Shown: one piece after another, positions 45,121-53,631 of the stretch
Layout: each line of letters opens with the position of its first letter
Numbering within the stretch: position 1 is the stretch's first letter
From: Microbulbifer pacificus
Lineage (GTDB): Bacteria > Pseudomonadota > Gammaproteobacteria > Pseudomonadales > Cellvibrionaceae
Assembly: GCF_002959965.1 (NCBI RefSeq)
Contig: NZ_PREV01000026.1
Location: 255,501 to 319,500 of the forward strand
Length of the DNA stretch: 64,000 nucleotides
Direction of reading: 5' to 3'
Made by a program: the position numbers and the translations under genes
The notes under the pieces: generated by a model
The model's database searches: none
What the model saw: the letters and a program-made list of their open reading frames with translations, nothing else
What the model was told of the DNA's origin: nothing

Positions 45121-46500
45121 CTATGCGACCGTTTCTGTACGGCCCATTGTCAAAGTCTCGCTACTCGCCTTTCGCGCCAGAAAGTCAAAAGCCTCTCTGG
45201 ACTGGTTTTCAATTCGGTCTGCGTGCACCAGCAGACAGTCTTCCACACGTACACCACCGTATTTTTTAAACACGCCAATCTTTTCCCAGTTGACTTTGTA
45301 GCTGTGTTTGCTACGGGACAGCTCATCCAGCAGCATATCCATAAAATAGATGCCGGGCTCTATCGTCAACGCCTGCCCCACTTCAATATTTCTTGCCATC
45401 CTCAGGTAAGGCGCGCGCGGATCGCGAAGACGCGAACGCTCCCGCGGTGCCATCAGGTAGCCGCCCACATCGTGTACCTGCAGCCCGATGAAATGCCCCA
45501 AACCGCAGGGGAAAAAGATCCTGGTGATACCTTCGATCACCATGTCTTCCGGCGACATAGTGACAAAATCAAAGTCCCGCAGAATGCAGGCGATCAGGTA
45601 GTGTGCCCGCCAGTGTAGATCGGCAAAATTCTTCCCGATGGCAACTTCCGAAACCAGCGTTTGCTGCGCAACATCCACCGCGTTCAGCAAATCGGCATAT
45701 TCACCGGCGCGGAATGCGTAGCTGCGGGTAATGTCACTTGCATATCCCAGATATCCCGCACCGGCATCGATAACCAGAGAATGGATTTCCGAGGCGGGCA
45801 TCTTCTCGCGGTCAGCACCATGATAATGCAGCACTGAACTATGGGCGTTGACCGCGACGATATTGGCGTAAGGCAGTTCCGCTTCCTGAACACCAACCCC
45901 GGCCAGGTAAGCGTGGTGAATATCCAGTTCGGTCCCCCCCGCCAGGAATACGTCCCTCGCCGCCAGATGCCCTGCGGCACTCAGGGTGTTGGCGCGGCGC
46001 AGGCACTCCGCCTCATAGTCCGTTTTGTACGCGCGATGGTAGTGAAGTTCATCAATCAAAGCCGCCGGGTTCAGCTTCGACTTGGGAAGCTGCGGCAAGC
46101 AGGAGGCATCCTCCGCGATCAGTGCACAGTGATCAGTCTCCCCTTCGAGCGCATTAACAACCTCCTCAAATGAGATCGCAAGCTGGATGTCGAACGCGTC
46201 GGTCCAGTAACCCTGCGGGTCCGCAGGCGGCGTGTGCCAATAATCCTTCGGCTGAAAATAGATGAGGCGGGGCTTTTCCCCAAGCCGGAAGTCAATCGCG
46301 CACTGCGGATGCTCCAGCAGCGGCACCCAATGTTTGAAATGGGGGTTTACCTTGAAGGTGTAGTGATTGTCATCAAGAAATGGCAGCTGCGCCGCGCCGG
46401 AATAGATTACCAGCCGGGTATACCCGTGAAATGTCATCGCCCGGGTATGGCGGCGAATGATTTCCTCTATATGAAGTTGGTACAGGTTAGCCAGCGGCAT
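45121..46500 (-). CDS. pepQ: Xaa-Pro dipeptidase (prolidase, PepQ-type)
   Basis: M24-family dipeptidase of 459 residues cleaving dipeptides with C-terminal proline or hydroxyproline. Metal ligands are in VIDAGAGYLGYASDITRSYA (two Asp), PCGLGHFIGLQVHDVGG (His), TIEPGIYFMD (Glu) and YGGVRVEDCLLVHA (Glu). No signal peptide, so cytoplasmic. Escherichia coli PepQ is 443 residues, and the sequence aligns over its full length by eye. GGAGA precedes the start. It diverges from the deaminase gene, and the shared interval has a near-perfect TTATTG-N4-CAATAA site. This makes it the peptide-processing step between uptake and hydroxyproline catabolism. Confidence 0.93.
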   Translation of the reverse strand: MPLANLYQLHIEEIIRRHTRAMTFHGYTRLVIYSGAAQLPFLDDNHYTFKVNPHFKHWVPLLEHPQCAIDFRLGEKPRLIYFQPKDYWHTPPADPQGYWTDAFDIQLAISFEEVVNALEGETDHCALIAEDASCLPQLPKSKLNPAALIDELHYHRAYKTDYEAECLRRANTLSAAGHLAARDVFLAGGTELDIHHAYLAGVGVQEAELPYANIVAVNAHSSVLHYHGADREKMPASEIHSLVIDAGAGYLGYASDITRSYAFRAGEYADLLNAVDVAQQTLVSEVAIGKNFADLHWRAHYLIACILRDFDFVTMSPEDMVIEGITRIFFPCGLGHFIGLQVHDVGGYLMAPRERSRLRDPRAPYLRMARNIEVGQALTIEPGIYFMDMLLDELSRSKHSYKVNWEKIGVFKKYGGVRVEDCLLVHADRIENQSREAFDFLARKASSETLTMGRTETVA

Positions 46501-46615
46501 CGGTCAATCTCCAAAATAATGTTGTGATGTCTCGCGGTCTTTCTCTCTGGGTTCCGATACCACGTTGAACTGACCAGAAAGCGAAATTCCGGTTGACAGG
46601 TCCCGAAAACTTTAC

Positions 46616-46631
46616 TTATTGTACACAATAA
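46616..46631. promoter_or_regulatory. TTATTG-N4-CAATAA operator between prolidase and deaminase
   Basis: Perfect half-sites TTATTG and CAATAA separated by TACA. The right arm is followed by a CAAATAA sequence resembling a second half-site. It is 116 bp from the prolidase start and 77 bp from the deaminase start and can serve both. Confidence 0.75.
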
Positions 46632-46707
46632 CAAATAAACACAAAGTGCTTTTTCTCAGAGCACCTTGAATCCCGTTAGCCCCTCTACACGATGATGAGG
46701 AAATCAC

Positions 46708-47607
46708 ATGCAAATCAATTGGAGCGGCGTGTTCCCCGCAGCCACCACCCAGTTCAACGCCGACGAAAGCCTGAACATTCCAGCCACCCTGAAGCATCTC
46801 GACGTTATGCTGGATGCGGGTATCAATGGCCTCGTGATGCTCGGCACGGTGGGAGAAAATTGCTCTCTCAGTCTGGAGGAGAAAATCGAGGTACTTGCCG
46901 CAACCGTCAAACATGTGAACGGGCGAGTGCCGGTGCTTACCGGCGTGTCTGAATACACCACCACCCAGGCCTGTGATTTCGCCCGCGCCGCCAAAGAGGC
47001 TGGGGTAGATGGCCTTATGGTGTTGCCACCCATGTCCTACAAAGCCGATGCGAACGAAATCGTCACGCACATTCGCGGTGTCGCCGCGGCAACCGAACTG
47101 CCGGTGATGGTTTACAACAATCCCGTATGCTATGGCGTAGATGTTTCTGCCGAAGCCGTGGCAGAACTCTCCAAAGTGAGCAATATCGTCGCCGTCAAAG
47201 AAGCGTCCAACGACCCGCGCCGCCTGACAGACATCGCCAATCTCGTGAGCGATGACTTTGTCCTGTTCTGCGGCGTGGACGATCTCGCGCTGGAAAGTGT
47301 TGCGCTTGGCGCCCACGGCTGGATCTCAGGACTGGTCAACGCCTTTCCTCAGGAAAACCGCCTGATGTGGGACCTGGCCACCAGCGGCAACTATGCAGAA
47401 GCACGCAAGGTATACCGCTGGTACACCCCCCTGCTTCACCTGGACACCAAACCCAAGCTGGTGCAGTACATCAAGCTCGCGGTACAGGAGTGTGGCTTCG
47501 GGAGCGAACTCTGCCGCAACCCGCGCCTGTCACTGACAGGTGCTGAGCGAGAGTCAGTGCTGAATATCATTCACACCGCAATTGCCACACGCCCGGTGAT
47601 CAGGTAA
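46708..47607 (+). CDS. DapA-family 1-pyrroline-4-hydroxy-2-carboxylate deaminase
   Basis: TIM-barrel Schiff-base enzyme of 299 residues (dihydrodipicolinate synthase superfamily). It probably converts pyrroline-4-hydroxy-2-carboxylate to 2-oxoglutarate semialdehyde and ammonia. The Schiff-base lysine is Lys164 (IVAVKEASNDPRR), the catalytic Tyr is in PVMVYNNPVCYG, and the N-terminal GVFPAATTQFNADESL is typical. GAGG precedes the start. It overlaps functionally with the next gene, an aldehyde dehydrogenase 4 bp downstream, which would use its product. The specific assignment rests on that context; DapA itself is unlikely. Confidence 0.9.
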   Translation: MQINWSGVFPAATTQFNADESLNIPATLKHLDVMLDAGINGLVMLGTVGENCSLSLEEKIEVLAATVKHVNGRVPVLTGVSEYTTTQACDFARAAKEAGVDGLMVLPPMSYKADANEIVTHIRGVAAATELPVMVYNNPVCYGVDVSAEAVAELSKVSNIVAVKEASNDPRRLTDIANLVSDDFVLFCGVDDLALESVALGAHGWISGLVNAFPQENRLMWDLATSGNYAEARKVYRWYTPLLHLDTKPKLVQYIKLAVQECGFGSELCRNPRLSLTGAERESVLNIIHTAIATRPVIR

Positions 47608-47611
47608 CACA

Positions 47612-49207
47612 ATGACTGGAGAATTCGCCCTGTATATAGCCCCCGTACTGATTGCGGATGAGTGGCGACAAGCGGCCGAAACCGGCCGCTTCCAGCCAGA
47701 CAACCCGTCCACGGCATCGCCTATCGATCGCACGTATCCGATTTCCAGCTGGCGCGACTGTGAAGCCGCGCTGGAAGCATCCTGCCGTGCCGCTAACGCT
47801 CTGAGAAGTATTCCGGCGGAGACCCGCGCACGTTTTCTGGAAACATTCGCCGATGCCATTGAAGCAAGCGCAGACGAACTATGTGCGCTGGCACATGAGG
47901 AAACCGGCTTGCCGCTGGCACCAAGATTGCGCGATGTTGAACTCCCTCGTACCACCGGGCAGCTCCGCGCAGCCGCCGAAGCGGCCCGCGAGGGATCCTG
48001 GGCACAAGCCACCATTGATAGCGCAGCCAATATCCGCAGTGTGCGGGGCCCCATAGGCCCGGTGGCCATCTTCGGTCCGAACAACTTTCCCCTGGCCTTC
48101 AACGGTCTGGCTGGCGGCGACTTTGCCGCAGCTATCGCTGCCGGCAACCCCGTCATCGCCAAGGCGCATACCGCACACCCTGGCACCTGCCACAAGCTGG
48201 CACAGCTGGCACTGCAGGCGCTGAACAACGTGGGATTGCCTCTGGCCACGGTACAGATGCTCTATGCCATCGGCCGCGAAGACGGCTACAGGCTCATGCA
48301 GGATCGGCGCCTGGGTGCCGCGGCATTTACCGGTTCCCGGCACGCGGGGTTAGCCCTGAAGCAGGCGGCAGACAAGGTCGGTATCCCGTTTTATGCGGAG
48401 TTATCCAGTATTAACCCGGTTGTGATGCTGCCCGGCGCCCTGCGCGAACGGGGTGCGGAACTTGCGCAGGAATTTGCCGGCAGTTGCCTGATGGGCAGTG
48501 GCCAGTTCTGTACAAACCCGGGGCTTGTCATTGTGCCGTCCAATGGCGAGGGTGAGCGGTTTATTGCCCGTTGCGGCGAACTGTTCGACGGCGCCAAGCC
48601 CGGCACCCTGCTGAGCGCGGGCACCATGCACGGGTTGCAACAGGCCATTACGCAGTTAACCGCGGCGGGGGCGATTCCTGTCACCACCAGCACAGCGGTG
48701 GACGAATCCCGCTTCTGTGTTCCCAATACCCTCCTGCGCGTGCCGGGGGAGAGTTTCCTGCGAGATCCTGCGGCCTTTCAGACCGAAGCATTCGGCAATG
48801 CAGCCCTACTGGTTACCAGCGAAAGCACCGAGCAGACAATGGCCATTCTGCGCAGCCTGGAGGGCAACCTCACCGGGTGCATGTACTCGTCCGTCAATGG
48901 CGACGACGATGCGGATTACGATTTGCTCGCGCCCGTGCTGCGTGAGAAGGTGGGTCGACTGCTGAATGACAAAATGCCCACCGGTGTTGCGGTATCCCCA
49001 GCGATGAACCACGGCGGCCCCTTCCCCGCTTCCGGTCATCCCGGGTTCACCGCCGTGGGGGTACCGGCCTCACTGATCCGCTTCAGCAAACTTGACTGCT
49101 ATGACAACGTACGCCCCCAGCGCTTGCCGCCACTGCTACAGGACGCCAATCCTCTGGGAGCCTGGCGTTCCGTGGACGGAAACTGGACCAGAGCCCCACT
49201 CGGCTGA
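47612..49207 (+). CDS. 2-oxoglutarate semialdehyde dehydrogenase
   Basis: NAD(P)-dependent aldehyde dehydrogenase of 531 residues, of the branch known from hydroxyproline and sugar-acid pathways. The cofactor segment GPVAIFGPNNFPLAFNGLAG and the catalytic Cys300 (MGSGQFCTNPGLVIV) and Glu (FYAELSSINPV) are present. It would oxidise the semialdehyde from the preceding deaminase to 2-oxoglutarate, the end product entering the TCA cycle. It starts 4 bp after the deaminase stop and is surely cotranscribed with it. Confidence 0.92.
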   Translation: MTGEFALYIAPVLIADEWRQAAETGRFQPDNPSTASPIDRTYPISSWRDCEAALEASCRAANALRSIPAETRARFLETFADAIEASADELCALAHEETGLPLAPRLRDVELPRTTGQLRAAAEAAREGSWAQATIDSAANIRSVRGPIGPVAIFGPNNFPLAFNGLAGGDFAAAIAAGNPVIAKAHTAHPGTCHKLAQLALQALNNVGLPLATVQMLYAIGREDGYRLMQDRRLGAAAFTGSRHAGLALKQAADKVGIPFYAELSSINPVVMLPGALRERGAELAQEFAGSCLMGSGQFCTNPGLVIVPSNGEGERFIARCGELFDGAKPGTLLSAGTMHGLQQAITQLTAAGAIPVTTSTAVDESRFCVPNTLLRVPGESFLRDPAAFQTEAFGNAALLVTSESTEQTMAILRSLEGNLTGCMYSSVNGDDDADYDLLAPVLREKVGRLLNDKMPTGVAVSPAMNHGGPFPASGHPGFTAVGVPASLIRFSKLDCYDNVRPQRLPPLLQDANPLGAWRSVDGNWTRAPLG

Positions 49208-49236
49208 CCCGGCCCACACAATGTGTGCGCGGATAA

Positions 49237-49252
49237 TTTTTGAGTACAAACT
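49237..49252. promoter_or_regulatory. weak TTATTG-type operator before the epimerase
   Basis: TTTTTG-AGTA-CAAACT, a poor match, 24 bp before the GTG start. A separate perfect inverted repeat CACACA-a-TGTGTG lies at 49215-49227. The epimerase may therefore also be read through from the upstream genes. Confidence 0.4.
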
Positions 49253-49276
49253 ATAAGAATGATTAGGAGAGCACTC

Positions 49277-50245
49277 GTGTACGGTAATCATGAGCATGGC
49301 TTAAAAGTGGTGGATTCCCACACGGGCGGTGAGCCCACCCGGGTTGTTGTCAGTGGCGGCCCCGACCTGGGGAATGGCAGTATGGCGGAACGGCTGGCGC
49401 TCTTTCAGGAGAAATTTGACTACCTGCGTACCGCGCTGATCCGGGAGCCCCGCGGTTCCGACGTGATGGTCGGCGCGTTGCTCTGCCCGCCGCAGAATCC
49501 GGACAATGCCGCCGGTGTAATATTTTTCAATAACGTCGGTTATTTGGGGATGTGCGGTCACGGCACCATCGGCCTCGCTGTCACTCTGGCCCGAATCGGG
49601 GCGATTGCCCCCGGCACTCACCGTATTGAAACGCCTGTAGGCGTCGTCACCTTTGTACTTCACAACAACCACCGTGTGAGCGTGGAAAATGTGCCGAGCT
49701 ATCGCTACCGCAAGGGCGTGCCCGTGTACGTTGATGGGATCGGTGGTTTCAGCGGAGACATCGCATGGGGCGGCAACTGGTTTTTCCTGATCTCCGATCA
49801 CCGACAACACATCAGTGCCGACAACACCGATCACCTTACTGACTTTTGCTGGCGGGTGCGTCAGGCGTTACGGGAGCAGAGGATTTTCGGCGAGCACGGC
49901 GAAGAAATAGACCATATCGAACTGTTCGCACCACCTTCAGACCCGGCCACGGCAGACAGTAAAAATTTTGTGCTGTGCCCGGGCAAGGCATACGACCGCT
50001 CACCCTGTGGTACAGGCACCAGTGCAAAACTGGCCTGTCTTCACAGTGATGGTGTCATAAAACCAGGCCAGATCTGGCGCCAGGAAAGCATTATCGGCAG
50101 TATTTTTGAGGGCTCCGTGCAACCTTCACCGGATGCGGGATCCGTGCAAAACAGGATTGTTCCCACGATTACCGGAAGTGCATATATCAGCGCGGAAACC
50201 AGCGTGATTTTTGATCCGGAAGATCCGTTTGCCCACGGTTTCTGA
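49277..50245 (+). CDS. 4-hydroxyproline 2-epimerase
   Basis: Proline-racemase-superfamily enzyme of 322 residues converting trans-4-hydroxy-L-proline to cis-4-hydroxy-D-proline. Both catalytic cysteines are present: Cys93 in GMCGHGTIG and Cys244 in [14 protein letters not shown]. The N-terminal [15 protein letters not shown] is typical. A GTG start at 49277 is chosen since AGGAGA ends 6 nt upstream, and the ATG at 49259 would put this ribosome site inside the gene. A proline racemase would also have two cysteines, but the neighbouring hydroxyproline enzymes favour the epimerase. Confidence 0.93.
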   Translation: MYGNHEHGLKVVDSHTGGEPTRVVVSGGPDLGNGSMAERLALFQEKFDYLRTALIREPRGSDVMVGALLCPPQNPDNAAGVIFFNNVGYLGMCGHGTIGLAVTLARIGAIAPGTHRIETPVGVVTFVLHNNHRVSVENVPSYRYRKGVPVYVDGIGGFSGDIAWGGNWFFLISDHRQHISADNTDHLTDFCWRVRQALREQRIFGEHGEEIDHIELFAPPSDPATADSKNFVLCPGKAYDRSPCGTGTSAKLACLHSDGVIKPGQIWRQESIIGSIFEGSVQPSPDAGSVQNRIVPTITGSAYISAETSVIFDPEDPFAHGF

Positions 50246-50246
50246 A

Positions 50247-50282
50247 GGTAAAAAGGCTTGCCCACGGGCAAGCCTTTTTACC
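50247..50282. terminator. bidirectional terminator, epimerase / GntR
   Basis: Perfect 17-bp arms GGTAAAAAGGCTTGCCC and GGGCAAGCCTTTTTACC, with T runs in both directions, between convergent genes. Confidence 0.9.
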
Positions 50283-50304
50283 TGCTTCCACCTCGGTTTC
50301 CTAT

Positions 50305-51177
50305 CTACGCACGCGTTTTCTGCTGGAGATACTCGATCATTCGCGAAACCGCTTCGCGCTGATCCCGGATATGCAGGCTCAGGGCTTTGCGCGCACCTTT
50401 CCAGTCTTTTACCAGCAGGCATTCGACGATTTCACAATGCTCGCGCGCCATCTCCCGCTTTACCTTTTCATCAATGACCGCGTAATTGAACAACGCGTTG
50501 TAAAAAGGGCTGTAGCGCTTGAAAAACTCGGAAATATATCGATTTCCGCAGCGTTCAATCCAGTAGTCGTGCAGATCCAGATCCAGTTCAGATTTCGCGT
50601 TGCCCCGCGCGGGTTTGTTCGCCTTGAGTAACTTTTCCAGCTCATCGTCGGTGAAATGTCCGCGGGCCAGATCCAGTGCCTTCAGCTCCAGTATTTCGCG
50701 AATATCCAGATAGTCGTGCATATCCTGTTCGCTGAACGGGTGCACACGCCACCCGCAGCGGGGCACATGCTCAATCAAACCGGCACCTGCCAGGCGAGAA
50801 AAGATCTGCCGCACCACGGTACGGCCAGCCCCATATTGTTCGGCCGTGGCCTGCTCACGAAGGTATTCCGTATCCTGCTTCAAGCTGCGAGTAATCACAT
50901 CCTGCCGAATGATGTCGTACAGCTTTCGATCGGTCGCATCTTCTTTCGGTGGCTCAAGCACCACTCCCTTGAGCACCTCTGGCTGCGCTTCCAGGCGCCC
51001 GTTGTCTTTGCGACGGATCACCCCTTCATCCACCAGCTCGTCCACGGCGTGGCGAACGGGTGTCAAACTGACTTTGTAGTGCTCAGACATGGCACCCAGA
51101 GTCAGTTTGTAAGGCAGGCGACCTTCCGCCTGAAGAACAGCCTTCACATCGGATTTGATAAATTCAGTAATCGTCAT
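50305..51177 (-). CDS. GntR/FadR-type regulator with two tandem winged-helix domains
   Basis: Regulator of 290 residues. It seems to have two winged-helix segments before the ligand domain: residues about 1-66 (KLTLGAMSEHYKVSLTPVRH, then AVDELVDEGVIRRKDNG) and about 83-148 (YLREQATAEQYGAGRTVVRQ, then IFSRLAGAGLIEHVPRCGWR). An all-helical FCD-type effector domain follows (about 150-285; EQDMHDYLDIREILELKALD). Ordinary FadR-type proteins of about 230-250 residues have one. It is divergent from the 3-hydroxyproline dehydratase, with an extended palindrome between. It is the obvious candidate to bind TTATTG-N4-CAATAA across the collagen/hydroxyproline locus; the effector may be hydroxyproline or a pathway intermediate. 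Confidence 0.87.
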   Translation of the reverse strand: MTITEFIKSDVKAVLQAEGRLPYKLTLGAMSEHYKVSLTPVRHAVDELVDEGVIRRKDNGRLEAQPEVLKGVVLEPPKEDATDRKLYDIIRQDVITRSLKQDTEYLREQATAEQYGAGRTVVRQIFSRLAGAGLIEHVPRCGWRVHPFSEQDMHDYLDIREILELKALDLARGHFTDDELEKLLKANKPARGNAKSELDLDLHDYWIERCGNRYISEFFKRYSPFYNALFNYAVIDEKVKREMAREHCEIVECLLVKDWKGARKALSLHIRDQREAVSRMIEYLQQKTRA

Positions 51178-51330
51178 TTAACCAGCGCTATGGTTGCGGT
51201 CACCTCAACGCCTCCGGGCGCCAGGTGAAGCCGTATGCAGGTAAATTTTTTACACAGGGGACGCAGTATCGCTCATGTTAGAAAAGTTGAGCAAGAGTCC
51301 CCCTCGCCGATCATTCATTGCATCCAAAAG

Positions 51331-51364
51331 CAATTATTGTTATTGTCGCCAATAACAATAATTG
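51331..51364. promoter_or_regulatory. extended palindromic operator, GntR / dehydratase
   Basis: Perfect 15-bp arms, CAATTATTGTTATTG and CAATAACAATAATTG, separated by TCGC. Each arm holds two adjacent TTATTG half-sites, and the inner pair (51340-51355) is TTATTG-TCGC-CAATAA. It is 17 bp before the dehydratase start and 153 bp before the regulator start, fitting autoregulation and strong control of the dehydratase operon. Confidence 0.85.
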
Positions 51365-51381
51365 ACGCGCGCAGGACAGCA

Positions 51382-52527
51382 ATGGAAGCGGATTTCTATT
51401 CTTCCCACAGGCAGGGCCTGACCCTGGAAATTCCGACGGGGCTTACTCGGGGGTGGACACGGCTCGACACCATTGACATGCATACAGGAGGAGAGCCTCT
51501 ACGCGTTATTCTGGGCAACACCCTTCCACTGGAAGGGGATAGCGTTCTGGCCAAAAGGCGCTTTGCACAACGCCATCTCGATCACCTGCGGCGGAGACTA
51601 ATGTGGGAACCGCGCGGGCATCGTGACATGTATGGGGCCATTGTGATTCCACCGAATGATGCCGGTGCCCACTTCGGAGCCCTGTTTCTGCATAACGAAG
51701 GCTTCAGCACCATGTGTGGTCACGCGGTGATTGCCCTGGCGAAACTTGCCGTTGAACTGGGCTGGGTTGAGCGCGAAAATTTCGACGCGGATGTATCTGT
51801 CACTGAAGCACCGGCACGTGAAGTGCCGGTAACCATTGATGCTCCATGTGGCCGGATTCACGCATTTGCGAAAGTGGATGAGTGCGGCCGCGTGACCTCC
51901 ACACGATTCCAATGTGTTCCTTCCTTTGTCACCGCACGCGGGCAAACCATCGATGTGCCAGGGCTTGGGAAGATTCAGTATGACATTGCCTATGGCGGAG
52001 CCTTTTATGCTTATGTAGACGCCGCGCAACTGCCCTTTACACTGGAGCCTGCAAACACCGAACAAATAATCCGGGCGGGGCGCGCGATCAAATCCGCGCT
52101 GCTGAAAGATGGCCCACCGGTTCGGCACCCTGCGGAGTCCGACCTCGGGTTTTTGTACGGAACCATATTCATGGATATGGAGGCGCTCCGGAATCCGCCA
52201 GGTACGCAAGGTAAAAGCGCATCATCACTACGCAGCCGCAATGTCTGCGTATTTGCCGATGGAGAACTCGACCGGTCCCCAACGGGTTCTGGTGTTTCCG
52301 GCCGGATGGCTCTACATCTGGATCAGGGGCTGATCTCAGAGCAGCAGACGCTCATCGCCGAAAGTATCAGCGGCAGTTGCTTTCTTGGTAAAACCGTCCA
52401 GAGGCTCGAATACGCGGGCATTCCCGCCGTAGTACCCGAAATCACAGGTACGGCTTACATCACGGGTAAAAACCACTTTTATATCGATCCAGATGATCCA
52501 CTGAAAGACGGATTTCTTCTGGGTTAA
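51382..52527 (+). CDS. trans-3-hydroxy-L-proline dehydratase
   Basis: Proline-racemase-superfamily enzyme of 381 residues. The first catalytic residue is Cys112 (STMCGHAVIALAK), but the second is Thr301 (LDRSPTGSGVSGR) rather than cysteine. In this superfamily Cys/Thr marks trans-3-hydroxy-L-proline dehydratase, which makes pyrroline-2-carboxylate; the epimerase at 49277 has Cys/Cys. The ATG at 51382 with AGGA upstream is used because the operator palindrome lies directly before it. It is followed after 32 bp by the reductase for its product. The protein has about 30 extra N-terminal residues. Confidence 0.93.
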   Translation: MEADFYSSHRQGLTLEIPTGLTRGWTRLDTIDMHTGGEPLRVILGNTLPLEGDSVLAKRRFAQRHLDHLRRRLMWEPRGHRDMYGAIVIPPNDAGAHFGALFLHNEGFSTMCGHAVIALAKLAVELGWVERENFDADVSVTEAPAREVPVTIDAPCGRIHAFAKVDECGRVTSTRFQCVPSFVTARGQTIDVPGLGKIQYDIAYGGAFYAYVDAAQLPFTLEPANTEQIIRAGRAIKSALLKDGPPVRHPAESDLGFLYGTIFMDMEALRNPPGTQGKSASSLRSRNVCVFADGELDRSPTGSGVSGRMALHLDQGLISEQQTLIAESISGSCFLGKTVQRLEYAGIPAVVPEITGTAYITGKNHFYIDPDDPLKDGFLLG

Positions 52528-52559
52528 CCACAATCAACCGGAATACTTCGAAAGAGTCC

Positions 52560-53519
52560 ATGAAGTTTATTAACGCCGAAACCATTCGCAAGACCATACA
52601 TTATCCGCAGCTGATCAACGCACTGCGGGAAGCTTTTCGCAGTCGGAATATTGAGGCACCCCAGCGGCACCATCACCATTTCCAATACTCCCGTGAACAT
52701 CAACACGAAAATACCCTGCTGCTCATGCCCGCCTGGCAAGCCGACGGTTTTTTGGGCGTAAAAACCGTGATGGTCGCGCCGGACAATCGCGATCTTCCCT
52801 CCATTCAGGGACAATATGCACTTTTCGATGCTCGTACCGGAGAGCCACAGGCGATCATGGATGCGGCCAGTATCACCGCCATGCGCACAGCCGCGGCCTC
52901 CGCACTCGCGGCGGATTATCTCGCCCCCATCGGCGCCAGCACATTGCTGATGGTAGGGACCGGGACCCTGGCACCAGAGCTGATCCGAGCGCACGCATGC
53001 GTGCGCCCTATTGAGAAGGTACTTATCTGGGGCCGCTCGCGTGCCAAGGCGCAACAGCTCGCGGACGCTCTTGCGGGCATGCCATGGACGATATCCCTGT
53101 GTGATGACCTGCAGACAGGTATGGCCCAAGCCGATATCGTCAGCTGCGCCACCCTGAGTAAAACGCCACTGCTGTACGGCAAATGGCTCAACGCCGCCCA
53201 GCACATTGATCTCGTCGGCGCCTACCGGCCAGATATGAGAGAGGCGGATGATTTACTGATAAAACGTGCCGCCCTGTATGTCGACGTGATGCCACACGCA
53301 CTCTCGGAAACCGGCGACCTCTGTTTGCCCCTGAAGAGCGGTGTTATTACAGAGGCTTCGGTACTTGGCGACCTTCCCTCCCTGTGTCAATCGCCAGCCC
53401 CCGTTGCCCGAAAAGGCGTAACCTGCTTCAAATCCGTCGGCCATGCCCTCGAAGACCTCGTTGCGGCATCCCTTGTTCACGCACAACTCAAAGAGGCCAC
53501 AGTCTCCGTGGCCGTTTAA
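52560..53519 (+). CDS. pyrroline-2-carboxylate reductase (ornithine cyclodeaminase family)
   Basis: NAD(P)H-dependent imine reductase of 319 residues of the ornithine-cyclodeaminase/mu-crystallin family. It has the Rossmann motif STLLMVGTGTLAPELIRAHA (about residue 125) and the family segment DAASITAMRTAAASALAADY. Next to the dehydratase it would reduce pyrroline-2-carboxylate to L-proline, completing trans-3-hydroxyproline use. Other family members act on ornithine or alanine, so the specific call depends on context, which is strong (32 bp after the dehydratase). Confidence 0.9.
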   Translation: MKFINAETIRKTIHYPQLINALREAFRSRNIEAPQRHHHHFQYSREHQHENTLLLMPAWQADGFLGVKTVMVAPDNRDLPSIQGQYALFDARTGEPQAIMDAASITAMRTAAASALAADYLAPIGASTLLMVGTGTLAPELIRAHACVRPIEKVLIWGRSRAKAQQLADALAGMPWTISLCDDLQTGMAQADIVSCATLSKTPLLYGKWLNAAQHIDLVGAYRPDMREADDLLIKRAALYVDVMPHALSETGDLCLPLKSGVITEASVLGDLPSLCQSPAPVARKGVTCFKSVGHALEDLVAASLVHAQLKEATVSVAV

Positions 53520-53631
53520 CAAGATCACGATACCGGCTTGTACCCTTCTTCAGCAGAAGTCCGGCGGAGGCACGACGCTGCCCTGATAAATATGGTGGAA
53601 CTGGATATACCGTCCCACACCCCTTCAGCGC

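Noticed and set aside
49215..49227. palindrome CACACA-a-TGTGTG as the epimerase operator
   Set aside because: It is a simple CA/TG alternation, does not recur before the other pathway genes, and the TTATTG-type site is a better candidate although weak.
49259..49276. ATG start of the epimerase at 49259
   Set aside because: The AGGAGA ribosome site lies inside the extra codons, supporting the GTG at 49277.
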